A DNA stretch of 64,000 nucleotides from NCBI GenBank assembly GCA_001604585.1, contig LVBW01000030.1:20138-84137 (forward strand). The letters are read 5' to 3'. Made by a program: the position numbers and the translations under genes. Positions 28,201-36,131 of the stretch are shown piece by piece. This DNA comes from Puniceicoccales bacterium Verruco_02. Its GTDB lineage: Bacteria > Verrucomicrobiota > Verrucomicrobiia > Opitutales > Oceanipulchritudinaceae. The notes beneath the pieces are model-generated. The model was given only the letters and a program-made list of their open reading frames with translations. It had not been told where the DNA came from and searched no databases. The number at the start of each line of letters is the position of its first letter. Position 1 is the first letter of the stretch.

Positions 28201-29262
28201 ATGCCCAGTCAGGACCAAAGCGCCGCGTTTATAGAATACCTAGCAAGCACGCAAAGGCTTCTTGCAGAGCCAATGCGCCGTGTTGCTGACTGTGTCGAGG
28301 AGGCGTTTTTTGCCGATGCCCCGGCCTGCGAGGATGTCTCTGCAGCCTTCATGTCCCTGCACGGCATGGGAAAGAGCCTGCGCGCCGCCCTTGTGCGCAT
28401 TGGCAACGGCCTTTACGGGGGGGGCGAGGGGCCGGAAATGTGGACTCTGGCTGCCTGTCACGAGCTAGCGCAGACGGCCCTGCTCGTAAGCGACGATGTG
28501 ATGGACAACAGCGATCTGCGCCGGGGCAGGCCCGCCATGCATGTGCAGCTTGCCAAGACAAGGGCAGGGCAGATGCCTCAGCACCTTACATGGCTGATGG
28601 GTATATACGGGCTGCTTCTGCCATATGAGGCAATGGCTGGGCAGAATGCCTATGGCGGGCGTCTGGGGCCAGTCGTAGGCGAGTTCGCGGCCTCGATGCT
28701 CAAGACTGTGCTCGGGCAGATGCGCGACCTTGTTCAGGGCGGCATCGCCAGCCTTTGTCCCGCCGCCGTGTTGGACAATTACCGACTTAAGACAAGTCAC
28801 TACACTATAATCGGCCCCCTGCGTTCCGGTGCGCTCCTGGCTGCAAGCCCGGAACAGACGCAGTGGATACTGCCCTTTGGCGAGAGCTTCGGCATAGCCT
28901 TTCAGATTATCGACGACCTATTGCCCTTTATTTCCACAACGGGCGAGGCAGGCAAGTCTGCCATGTCCGACGCGCAGGAGGGCAAGCCCACATGGGTCAT
29001 CTGCCGGGCGTTGGAGCTGGCAGGGCCGGATGAAAGGGCGCGCATATTGGCCCTGTACGGCAATAGAGACATGGACCAGGCGCAGTTTGACGAGTTATGT
29101 TCCCTGGTTAAGGGCTGCGGAGCGCATACCGAGGCGGCTGCCTTGGCCGAGGACTTGCTCGGGCAGAGCTTGGACATATTACACGCGCAGGATGGTCTGA
29201 ACGGCGAATGCGTCCGCTTGCTTGAGGGCATGGCTGCCTTCATCGCCTTGAGAAGGCGCTGA
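28201..29262 (+). CDS. Polyprenyl (isoprenyl) diphosphate synthase, trans-type
   Basis: Chain-elongation enzyme of 353 residues joining isopentenyl diphosphate units. The first Asp-rich motif is complete: SDDVMDNSDLRRGRP (Asp98, Asp99, Asp102). The KT motif is at about 198-199. The second motif is QIIDDLLPF, where Pro242 replaces the final Asp of DDxxD, unusual for the family. GKSAMSDAQEGKPTWV is the usual DxxxGK-like region. There are about 30 extra N-terminal residues. An eight-G tract lies inside the gene at 28417-28424. Product chain length (geranylgeranyl, farnesyl or longer) cannot be told. It lies 110 bases downstream of the secreted protein, same strand, so could share a transcript. 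Confidence 0.9.
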   Translation: MPSQDQSAAFIEYLASTQRLLAEPMRRVADCVEEAFFADAPACEDVSAAFMSLHGMGKSLRAALVRIGNGLYGGGEGPEMWTLAACHELAQTALLVSDDVMDNSDLRRGRPAMHVQLAKTRAGQMPQHLTWLMGIYGLLLPYEAMAGQNAYGGRLGPVVGEFAASMLKTVLGQMRDLVQGGIASLCPAAVLDNYRLKTSHYTIIGPLRSGALLAASPEQTQWILPFGESFGIAFQIIDDLLPFISTTGEAGKSAMSDAQEGKPTWVICRALELAGPDERARILALYGNRDMDQAQFDELCSLVKGCGAHTEAAALAEDLLGQSLDILHAQDGLNGECVRLLEGMAAFIALRRR

Positions 29263-29312
29263 GCCGGGGTTGCGCTCTCTTAGCGCCTTTTCCCCACAGT
29301 GCTCCTCATGCG

Positions 29313-29350
29313 AAAAAGGGCCTGCCATCGCATTTGCGTTCGGCAGGCCC
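29313..29350 (-). terminator. Terminator after the anaerobic ribonucleotide reductase gene
   Basis: The hairpin pairs GGGCCTGCC at 29318-29326 with GGCAGGCCC at 29342-29350, and on the minus strand is followed by a CTTTTTCG tract. It lies downstream of the nrdD stop at 29385, reading leftward, and separates it from the convergent polyprenyl synthase gene. Confidence 0.85.
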
Positions 29351-29384
29351 CATTTCAGGCGGCAGGCAATATTTCTTTACTCCG

Positions 29385-31586
29385 CTATACGGCTTTGGCG
29401 TCGGCCTGCTGCTCCTGCTGCTGCGCGACGCTATCCTGCGGGATGGCGAAGGTCTTGCGCTGGGTGAACTCGGCCTGTTTACCTGCGTTCCACTGGGCCA
29501 CTGGGCGCAGGTAGCCCACCACGCGGCTGTACACCTCGCTCTCGGCTCCGCAGTGCGGGCACATGTGGTGCTCGCCGTTGATGTAGCCGTGCTCTGGGCA
29601 CACGGAGAAGGTGGGCGTAAGCGAGAAGTAGGGCAGCTTGTAGGAGTTGGCCACTTTCTTGACGAGATTCTTCACGGTGTTTGTGTCCGCAACACGCTCG
29701 CCAAGGAAGAGGTGTACAACTGTCCCGCCGGTGTACTTGGTCTGAAGCTCGTCTTGGAGTTCGAGGCTTTCGAAGATGTCGTCTGTGTAGTTGACGGGCA
29801 GGTGCGTGGAGTTTGTGTAGTAGGGCTGGGCGTGTCTCTGGGAGACGTCTTCCTCGTTGGCCACCATAATCTTGGGGAAGCGGGCCTTGTCCTTTTGCGC
29901 AAAGCGGTAGGTCGTGCTTTCGCCAGGCGTGGCTTCGAGGTTGTAGTTGTTGCCCGTCTCCTTTTGATACTGGATGAGGCGACCGCGCATGAAGTCGAGC
30001 ACGTCGCAGGAGAACTTGTGCCCCTTGGGGCTTGCGATGTCGCAGCCGAGCAGGTTGACGCAGGCTTCGTTCATGCCAAGAAGGCCGATCGTGCTGAAGT
30101 GGTTCTTCCAGTACTGCCCGGTGCGCTCCTTTATGCCGCGTAGGTAAAAGGTCGTGTAGGGGTAGAGGTTGGCAGAGGTCAGGCGCTCCAAGAGCTTGCG
30201 CTTGGTTTCGAGGCTGTCGCGGGCCAGGTCCATCAGGCGGGCAAGGTTGGCGTAGAATTCGGCCTCCGTCTTGGCCACGTGGCCCAGGCGAGGCATGTTG
30301 ATCGTGACTACGCCGACGGACCCTGTCAGCGGGTGCGCGCCGAAGAGGCCGCCGCCGCGCATTTCGAGCTGGGTGTTGTCGATTCTCAGGCGGCAGCACA
30401 TCGAGCGGGCGTCCTCGGGGTCCATGTCGCTGTTGATGAAGTTCGAGAAGTAGGGCACGCCGTACTTGCCCGTCATCTGCCAGAGGCCCTTCAGGTTCGG
30501 GTTATCCCAGTCGAAGTCCTTGGTCAGGTTGATCGTGGGGATGGGGAAGGTCATGATTCGGCCGCGCGCGTCACCCTCGGCCATCAGCTCGAACAGGGCG
30601 CTGTTGAAGATGTCCATCTCCTTTTGGAACTCGCCGTAGGTCTCGGGCATCATCTGCCCGCCGATGATTACCGGGTGGTCCTTGTAGTGCTTGGGGCAGA
30701 CTAGGTCCAGCGTCACGTTGGTGAACGGGGTCTGGAAGCCTACGCGCGTTGGCACGTTAACGTTGAAGAGGAACTCCTGTATGCACTGGCGAACAGCGCG
30801 CACGTCCAGCTTGTCGTAGCGGATGAATGGGGCCAGCAGGGTGTCGAAGTTGGAGAACGCCTGTGCGCCTGCGGCTTCGCCCTGAAGGGTGTAGAAGAAG
30901 TTGATAACCTGCCCAAGGGCGGTGCGGAAGTGCTTTGGCGCGCGCGTTTCCACCTTGCCGCAGACCCCGCGGAAGCCTTCGCGCAGGAGGTCCATTAGGT
31001 CCCAGCCCACGCAGTATACGCTGATCTGGTTTAGGTCGTGGATGTGGAAGTCGCCGCTTTCGTGCGCCTTTTTGACGGCGGAGTTGTAGATTTTGTTCAG
31101 CCAGTAGGTCTTGCTGACGGCGCTGGAGAGGTAGTTGTTCAGCCCCTGGAGCGAGAAGGACATGTTGCTGTTCTCGCGCACCTGCCAGTCGAGCTTTTCG
31201 AGGTACTGATCCACCTGGTCGATGTGGCTCTGGTCGGCGATCTCGCGCATCTTGGCGTGCTGGTCGCGGTAGATTATGAAGGCCTTGGCCGTCTTGCGGA
31301 ACGGGCTGTTGAGGAGAACTTCCTCGACGATGTCTTGTATGGCCTCGACGTCTGGCACCTCCACGGTCAGCATCATGTAGGCGTGTTCTATTACGCGTAT
31401 GGTTAGGCGCTGGGCCATCTCTTCGCCGAATTCGCCCGTCTCTTTTCCGGCGGCAAGTATCGACTTTGTAATGGCCTTGGAGTCAAATTGGACAACGCGG
31501 CCGTCACGCTTGCGGATGTGCGTGAAAAGGCCGGTCTTGGATGCGAGGTAAGCTCTGAGATGGTCGTGATGGGTGCCTTCTAACAT
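29385..31586 (-). CDS. nrdD: Anaerobic ribonucleoside-triphosphate reductase
   Basis: Class III ribonucleotide reductase of 733 residues making dNTPs without oxygen. The ATP-cone allosteric domain is at residues 15-110 (HIRKRDGRVVQFDSKAI). The C-terminal glycyl-radical region is SRVVGYLRPVAQWNAGKQ, following the zinc segment CPEHGYINGEHHMCPHC. No activase gene nrdG is visible in this window, so it must lie elsewhere. It is monocistronic with a strong terminator. Two candidate NrdR boxes lie just before the start codon, which would place it under the NrdR repressor. Its presence indicates growth under anoxic or micro-oxic conditions. Confidence 0.96.
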   Translation of the reverse strand: MLEGTHHDHLRAYLASKTGLFTHIRKRDGRVVQFDSKAITKSILAAGKETGEFGEEMAQRLTIRVIEHAYMMLTVEVPDVEAIQDIVEEVLLNSPFRKTAKAFIIYRDQHAKMREIADQSHIDQVDQYLEKLDWQVRENSNMSFSLQGLNNYLSSAVSKTYWLNKIYNSAVKKAHESGDFHIHDLNQISVYCVGWDLMDLLREGFRGVCGKVETRAPKHFRTALGQVINFFYTLQGEAAGAQAFSNFDTLLAPFIRYDKLDVRAVRQCIQEFLFNVNVPTRVGFQTPFTNVTLDLVCPKHYKDHPVIIGGQMMPETYGEFQKEMDIFNSALFELMAEGDARGRIMTFPIPTINLTKDFDWDNPNLKGLWQMTGKYGVPYFSNFINSDMDPEDARSMCCRLRIDNTQLEMRGGGLFGAHPLTGSVGVVTINMPRLGHVAKTEAEFYANLARLMDLARDSLETKRKLLERLTSANLYPYTTFYLRGIKERTGQYWKNHFSTIGLLGMNEACVNLLGCDIASPKGHKFSCDVLDFMRGRLIQYQKETGNNYNLEATPGESTTYRFAQKDKARFPKIMVANEEDVSQRHAQPYYTNSTHLPVNYTDDIFESLELQDELQTKYTGGTVVHLFLGERVADTNTVKNLVKKVANSYKLPYFSLTPTFSVCPEHGYINGEHHMCPHCGAESEVYSRVVGYLRPVAQWNAGKQAEFTQRKTFAIPQDSVAQQQEQQADAKAV

Positions 31587-31596
31587 GGTGGTTGCT

Positions 31597-31644
31597 TTCC
31601 TATATCTTGGGGTAGGGGCTTGGGGGTGACACCATATATTGTGG
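31597..31644 (-). promoter_or_regulatory. Candidate tandem NrdR boxes upstream of nrdD
   Basis: One site, ACACCATATATTGTGG at 31629-31644, closely resembles the NrdR consensus (ACAC, TATA-like centre, GTG). A weaker second site, TTCCTATATCTTGGGG at 31597-31612, agrees with the first at 10 of 16 positions. Their starts are 32 bp apart, the three-helical-turn spacing expected for paired NrdR boxes. They end 10 bases before the nrdD start codon on the minus strand. Confidence 0.6.
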
Positions 31645-31980
31645 ATGTGCGTCGTTCTTTTAAGTACAAAATCCCGTCGCGCTCATCCTAGTAGTGGTGC
31701 TAATGATTGCTATTAGATATCGTGTTTTTCGGAGATTGGCATGGGTTTGCAAGTTGTTATTGTGGTGTGGCGGAGGCGATGGCGTATGGCCTGATTACAT
31801 GCCAGTCAGGCCCGTTCATGTGGGCTGATGCATCAAGCGGTCTAACGTCTGTGGCGATAGGGTGACGCCCGTCCCTTGCGATGTGTCGATGGGAATGCTT
31901 GTGCTTGTTCCTAATGGAAATTTGGAAAAGTATCACAATTCCGGGCTTATCAAGGGCGTTTTGCTCTGCTAGAGCTTTCC
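31645..31980. other. Gene-free gap before the cyclophilin gene
   Basis: This gap of about 340 bases between the NrdR sites and the cyclophilin ATG holds no convincing gene. The AT-richer part near 31700-31770 probably includes the promoter for nrdD or for the cyclophilin gene, but no clear boxes are visible. A short open frame running into the cyclophilin gene in another phase is not supported. Confidence 0.5.
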
Positions 31981-31983
31981 TTC

Positions 31984-32463
31984 ATGGAGTACAAAGAGAC
32001 TTTCGTGACAATCAATACCAACGCTGGCAGCATTCGCATCAGGCTTATGCCCGATGTTGCGCCCCTAGCCTGCGAGAACTTCCTCGGGTTGGCCGCGCGC
32101 GGCTACTACAACGGTGTGATATTCCACCGCGTCATCAAGGACTTCATGATACAGGGCGGCGACCCCAGCGGCACTGGGCGCGGCGGGGAGTCCATCTGGG
32201 GGCGTCCTTTCCGCGACGAGTTCGTATCTGCTGTCAACTTTGACAGGCCTGGCGTTCTGGCAATGGCCAACGCCGGTCCATGCACCAATGGCAGCCAGTT
32301 TTTCATCACCACAGTGCCCACTCCCTGGCTTCACGGGCGCCACACGATATTCGGTGCTGTTGTGGAGGGCTTCGATGTGGTGCAAAAGATTGAGGACTGC
32401 GAATGTGGCTACGGCAGCAAGCCCAAGGTGGACCAGTTGATTGAGTCGATTAGCATAGGCTGA
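31984..32463 (+). CDS. Peptidyl-prolyl cis-trans isomerase, cyclophilin type
   Basis: Folding helper of 159 residues, catalysing cis-trans isomerisation of prolyl bonds. Typical segments are NTNAGSIRIRLMPD, FHRVIKDFMIQGGDP (the active-site Arg/Phe/Gln region), MANAGPCTNGSQFFITT, and HTIFGAVVEGFDVV. No signal peptide, so cytoplasmic, as for PpiB. Length is normal. It stands alone; a tRNA-Arg gene lies 228 bases downstream. Confidence 0.95.
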   Translation: MEYKETFVTINTNAGSIRIRLMPDVAPLACENFLGLAARGYYNGVIFHRVIKDFMIQGGDPSGTGRGGESIWGRPFRDEFVSAVNFDRPGVLAMANAGPCTNGSQFFITTVPTPWLHGRHTIFGAVVEGFDVVQKIEDCECGYGSKPKVDQLIESISIG

Positions 32464-32691
32464 GGCCTTGCAAATGTGTGCGAGAGCTTGCTCGGCAAGG
32501 AGCCTGTCCGGAACCGTGCATTGTCTGGCAAAGTTGTTGCGGGCTGGCGCTTCTTTGCCGTTCGTCTTGGCCGGATGGGAAATCTGTCTGGTCTTCCGCA
32601 ATGTTGCCGTTACAATGTGTGGCCAAGGCGGGGCGTTTGCTTGCGTTGTAGCCCTCGTGATGGGACTTGGCTCATTCACCATCTTTAGCGT

Positions 32692-32768
32692 GTGGCAGTA
32701 GCTCAGTTGGATAGAGCAGCGGTCTTCTAAACCGCAGGTCCTGGGTTCGAGCCCCAGCTGCCACGCCA
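32692..32768 (+). tRNA. tRNA-Arg (anticodon TCT), CCA encoded
   Basis: A cloverleaf is clear: acceptor stem GTGGCAG with CTGCCAC, D-arm GCTC...GAGC, anticodon stem GCGGT/ACCGC with loop CTTCTAA giving the anticodon TCT, and T-arm CTGGG/CCCAG with TTCGAGC. Discriminator G and an encoded CCA follow. This isoacceptor reads AGA/AGG, codons that should be rare in a high-GC genome. Confidence 0.97.
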
Positions 32769-32843
32769 GCTTTTTCAAGCGTTGGAAGCAACGTGGAGAT
32801 GCCTTTTGTTAAAAGCCTCTCGTGCAAATGTAAGGGTTTAGCC

Positions 32844-33275
32844 TCAAGCAAGACTCTTCAGTAGGTCCATTACGCATGTCTCGATCTGTGGCAGACAGCG
32901 TTCCGGGCTTTCCCTGTCTATATCCGGGCAGGACCAGTATTCTATCCTCTCTTTCCAATCTGGGAACTGTGCCTCGAACATGGCCCTGTGATCGCTCCTG
33001 TCCAAAGCAATTATGCGCTTTGCACGGCGTAGTTCTTCTTCGCAAAGAGCAACGCGCGTCGGCCCGGTATGAGCTAGGCTGATTCCCCGCTCATCAAGAG
33101 CTGTCACTGTAAGATCCGAAATGTCACCGCTTGCCAAGTGAATGGCCAGCCCGCGGGAAAATGCGCTCCATGAAAGCCCCATCTTTCCGGCCTTGTCGTT
33201 GAACAATGCCTCGGCAAAGCGGCTTCGATAGAAATTGCCCGTGCAGATAAAGAGCAGCTCATGCTTGCCATTCAT
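32844..33275 (-). CDS. Low-molecular-weight protein-tyrosine-phosphatase family protein
   Basis: Small cytoplasmic phosphatase of 143 residues. The P-loop CTGNFYRSR (Cys11, Arg17) matches the C-x5-R-S signature near the N-terminus. An Asp-rich segment near residue 120 (CPDIDRE) takes the place of the usual catalytic D-P. The fold resembles arsenate reductase (thioredoxin type) and LMW-PTP, but arsenic-specific cysteines are not obvious. Tyrosine phosphatase, phosphoarginine phosphatase or a related role are all possible. It is oriented towards tRNA-Arg, with no obvious operon partner. Confidence 0.85.
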   Translation of the reverse strand: MNGKHELLFICTGNFYRSRFAEALFNDKAGKMGLSWSAFSRGLAIHLASGDISDLTVTALDERGISLAHTGPTRVALCEEELRRAKRIIALDRSDHRAMFEAQFPDWKERIEYWSCPDIDRESPERCLPQIETCVMDLLKSLA

Positions 33276-33340
33276 TCCAAATGAGTCTGCGCGCGAGGAC
33301 GGGCAAAATCAAGGACAAGGGGGCGGACAATCTGGCAACA

Positions 33341-33380
33341 AAAAAGCGCAAGGGAGTCTTGTGACCGCATCCTTGCGCTT
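33341..33380 (-). terminator. Terminator downstream of tRNA-Tyr
   Basis: AAGCGCAAGG (33344-33353) pairs with CCTTGCGCTT (33371-33380), and on the minus strand the stem is followed by TTTTTGTTG. It lies downstream of the minus-strand tRNA-Tyr gene and most likely ends that transcript before the start of the phosphatase gene. Confidence 0.85.
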
Positions 33381-33453
33381 ATTGCCTTCTGTGTCTGTCG
33401 CCTCGAAGGCTTCCCAATTACTGAGCGTAGCTCTCACTAAATGAGAGGGAAAA

Positions 33454-33540
33454 TGGTGGTGGGAACTGGATTCGAACCAGTGAACGGTGATACCGAACGG
33501 ATTTACAGTCCGCGCCCTTTAGCCACTTGGATATCCCACC
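33454..33540 (-). tRNA. tRNA-Tyr (anticodon GTA), CCA encoded
   Basis: On the minus strand, GGTGGGA pairs with TCCCACC in the acceptor stem, the anticodon loop is CTGTAAA (anticodon GTA), and a long class II variable arm is present before the GTTCGAATC T-loop. Discriminator A and CCA are encoded. Confidence 0.97.
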
Positions 33541-33561
33541 GGAAATGAACGAAAGTTGATG

Positions 33562-33589
33562 AACATACGGGACTGAGGCCCCTTGCCAA
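33562..33589 (-). promoter_or_regulatory. Candidate sigma-70 promoter of tRNA-Tyr
   Basis: On the minus strand, TTGGCA (33584-33589) and TATGTT (33562-33567) are 16 bases apart, and the -10 lies about 22 bases upstream of the mature tRNA end. Both spacing and distance fit a stable-RNA promoter. Confidence 0.55.
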
Positions 33590-33665
33590 GCTTTTTCCTT
33601 CAAAAACAACTACTGTCCCAACGCTCCGCTTGAGCTTTATATTCCACCGCGCTATTGCTTGTGAC

Positions 33666-34097
33666 ATGGGCGGCTTCACATATCGGGCAACGGTCAGCTT
33701 TGCGGATACCGACGCCGCGGGCATAGTCCACTTTTCCAACATCCTTCGCTATGTGGAAAGGGCCGAGGCCGCATGGCTGCATTCGCTGGGCCTTGCACAG
33801 TTCGAGGCGCTTCCCGGTGGTGGCTTTCGCGGCTTTCCGAAGGTAAATCTGCATAGCGACTTTCGATGTGCCATCGGGCCGGGCGAGGATTTCTGCGTCC
33901 AGATTGTGCCCTTGGAGCCGGGGCGCAGTTCGCTTGGCTATTCGTTTCGTGTTTTGCGCGGCGGGGAGGAGGGGGCGCTGGCTGCCGAGGGAAGCTTTCG
34001 CCTAGCCTACGCGGAAAAACTGCCCGGTCAGCACATGCGCTCCATACCTCTGCCAGCGTCCCTGCTGGCCTCGCTTCGCAAGGAGTATGGCAAGTAG
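33666..34097 (+). CDS. Acyl-CoA thioesterase, YbgC/4-hydroxybenzoyl-CoA type
   Basis: Hot-dog-fold thioesterase of 143 residues. The active-site loop SFADTDAAGIVHFSNILRY carries the family Asp-x-x-Ala/Gly-x-Val pattern. I used the ATG at 33666, as homology begins a few residues later; a TTG-initiated extension of 12 residues is open but unlikely. The family hydrolyses short or branched acyl-CoA thioesters and is often tied to Tol-Pal or 1,4-dihydroxy-2-naphthoyl-CoA work. No tol genes are beside it, so the substrate is open. Confidence 0.9.
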   Translation: MGGFTYRATVSFADTDAAGIVHFSNILRYVERAEAAWLHSLGLAQFEALPGGGFRGFPKVNLHSDFRCAIGPGEDFCVQIVPLEPGRSSLGYSFRVLRGGEEGALAAEGSFRLAYAEKLPGQHMRSIPLPASLLASLRKEYGK

Positions 34098-34232
34098 GAT
34101 GGATGCCGAACGGCGCTTCGCATCGCGCGTGCCCTTCAAACAGGCTGCTTGTATTCTACCCATCAAGCTGGGCAAAACCCTTTCTTGTCAAATAGACCGC
34201 TCCGCGCTTAACTGACGCTTTCGTTACAGCCT

Positions 34233-36131
34233 TTGCAGCCCCATTCATCAAAGGTGTCTTCGCACAAAACAGCTTCTCCTCGCAACAGCGCCTCTCCTTC
34301 CTTCTGGACGGAGAAATCATGCTCCTTTTCGTGCAGATTGGACGAACAGGGCCGGGTCTTGGACAGCGGCCCGGACTGTGCCACCCGCCTTGGCCTAGCA
34401 GAGGGTGCAGGATTCCTATCGGGGGTAGCTGTGTCGCAAGAGCGAGCAATTCTTGAAGAACTCTTTGCCCATTCTGTGGAAAGACCACCTGGCGACGTTG
34501 TAGAGCTTCACATCACTTGTCCAAGCCAGGCGCAGCCACTGGCCAGCCGCTGGTTCTTTGTCCCCTTTGCCACGGACGAAGGCGGACGCGGTTACATGGC
34601 ATTTGGATGGGCAGAGGAAGACTGGCCCATGATGCAAAGGCAGATACTTCAGCTAAGCGGCCTAATAAGTGTAAGCGCAGAGGCTGTGGCCATCGTGGGG
34701 CCGGGCGGGCACATCCGCTATGTGAACCCGGCCTTTCGCGAGGCCACGGGCTACATGGCGCACGAAGTCATCGGCAGTCACGCAAGCCTTCTTGTCAGCG
34801 TGCCAGAGGACATATCCATCGTCCAGAATGCTCTTGCGGACTTTCGCAAAGGCGTGACCTGGAAGGGCACGCTGCGCCTGCGCCGCAAAGACGGCACGGG
34901 CGTGCTCGTTGGGTTACGCATCCGGCCAATGGACGGCTGGAAGGGCGGCGAACGCTGCTACATGGCCGTGGGTGTGGACCTTTCGATGCAGAAGAGCCTC
35001 GAAAAACAGGTTCAGGAACTTCAGCGCCTCGAATCTCTGGGCACTCTTGCAAACGGCCTCGCGCACCGCTTCAACAACATCCTCGCCGCCATTTCCGGGC
35101 AGACTGAGCTTCTCATAATGAGCAGCAAAGACCCAGACGTTAAGCAAAGGGCGGGAAAGATCCTAGAATCAGCATTGCGGGGCAAGGAACTGGTCGAGCA
35201 GATTGGCCTGTTTGGCCGCCGTAGCGAACAGCGGCCCCGCCTTGCGGACATAGTGCCCGTTGTGCGCAACGCCGTGCGCTTCATCCGCGCCGCCCAGCCC
35301 CGCTGCGTGCAGATAGAAGAAGAACTGCCCGAGGAAGGCCGCCCGCTGATGGCCAACACGGGCGAGATTCATCAGGTGACGCTCAACCTTCTTACCAACG
35401 CTCTTGAGGCCATCGGCGACAAGCAGGGACTTATCCGTGTTGCCGTACGCGAAATCAGCCATCCACTGGGCGGCGAAGAGCAGCCCTGCATGGAAATCGA
35501 GGTCTGCGACAACGGCTCTGGCATCGACCCGATGGTGCGCCCGAGGATATTCGAGCCATTCTTTACGACCCGCGGCCTTGCAAATTCATCCGGTATGGGC
35601 CTTGCGATAGCCTATGGAATTGTACAACGGCACGGCGGAACCATACTTTGCGAGAGCGAGCCGGGGCAGGGTGCCAGCTTTCGCGTCATATTGCCGGTCT
35701 TCATGGCACAGGCGGCTGACCCATCCTCTCGGGACAGGCTGACCGTCGGTTCTGTTGTCAGAGGCTGCATATTGCTCGTGGACAAACCCGGGTTTGCACT
35801 GGATTCGGGCAAGCGCGTACTCGAATCTCTTTCATACGAGGTATGGACTGCCGATTCATTTGCAAGGGCGCAGGCCCTAATCGCTGACCGCAGCGCAAAG
35901 TTCGACCTGCTTGTTACCGCGTTGCACCTATCCGATGGCGATGGGGTGGATCTTTCGCTCTCATCGCGCCGGGCAAGGCCGAAGCTGCCCGTCCTGCTCT
36001 GCGCCAACATGCGCGAGACTTTCGACGAAGAGCGCGCCCTCGATGCCGGGGCCAGTGCCATACTGCGCCGCCCCGCCTCAAGAGAGCAACTGGCAGAGGT
36101 CGTGGGCAAGCTGATGGAATGTGGCAAATGA
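34233..36131 (+). CDS. PAS-domain hybrid histidine kinase with degenerate receiver
   Basis: Cytoplasmic sensor kinase of 632 residues, no membrane segments. An N-terminal PAS-like region (about 35-125) and a clear PAS domain (about 145-255) precede a HisKA domain, H-box His278 in NGLAHRFNNILAAISG. The ATPase domain is intact (NLLTNALEAI, DNGSGIDPM, FFTTRGLANSSGMGL). The C-terminal receiver (513-632) has lost its phosphoryl chemistry: the second acidic residue is Lys518, the phospho-acceptor Asp is Ala563, the switch Thr is Cys590 and the conserved Lys is Arg613. The start is a TTG at 34233 with no obvious ribosome binding site. Its stop overlaps the ATG of the phosphoesterase gene in an ATGA. 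Confidence 0.88.
   Translation: MQPHSSKVSSHKTASPRNSASPSFWTEKSCSFSCRLDEQGRVLDSGPDCATRLGLAEGAGFLSGVAVSQERAILEELFAHSVERPPGDVVELHITCPSQAQPLASRWFFVPFATDEGGRGYMAFGWAEEDWPMMQRQILQLSGLISVSAEAVAIVGPGGHIRYVNPAFREATGYMAHEVIGSHASLLVSVPEDISIVQNALADFRKGVTWKGTLRLRRKDGTGVLVGLRIRPMDGWKGGERCYMAVGVDLSMQKSLEKQVQELQRLESLGTLANGLAHRFNNILAAISGQTELLIMSSKDPDVKQRAGKILESALRGKELVEQIGLFGRRSEQRPRLADIVPVVRNAVRFIRAAQPRCVQIEEELPEEGRPLMANTGEIHQVTLNLLTNALEAIGDKQGLIRVAVREISHPLGGEEQPCMEIEVCDNGSGIDPMVRPRIFEPFFTTRGLANSSGMGLAIAYGIVQRHGGTILCESEPGQGASFRVILPVFMAQAADPSSRDRLTVGSVVRGCILLVDKPGFALDSGKRVLESLSYEVWTADSFARAQALIADRSAKFDLLVTALHLSDGDGVDLSLSSRRARPKLPVLLCANMRETFDEERALDAGASAILRRPASREQLAEVVGKLMECGK

Noticed and set aside
31881-32243. 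Small open frame upstream of and overlapping the cyclophilin gene
   Set aside because: It overlaps a confident gene in another phase and has no homology-like features.
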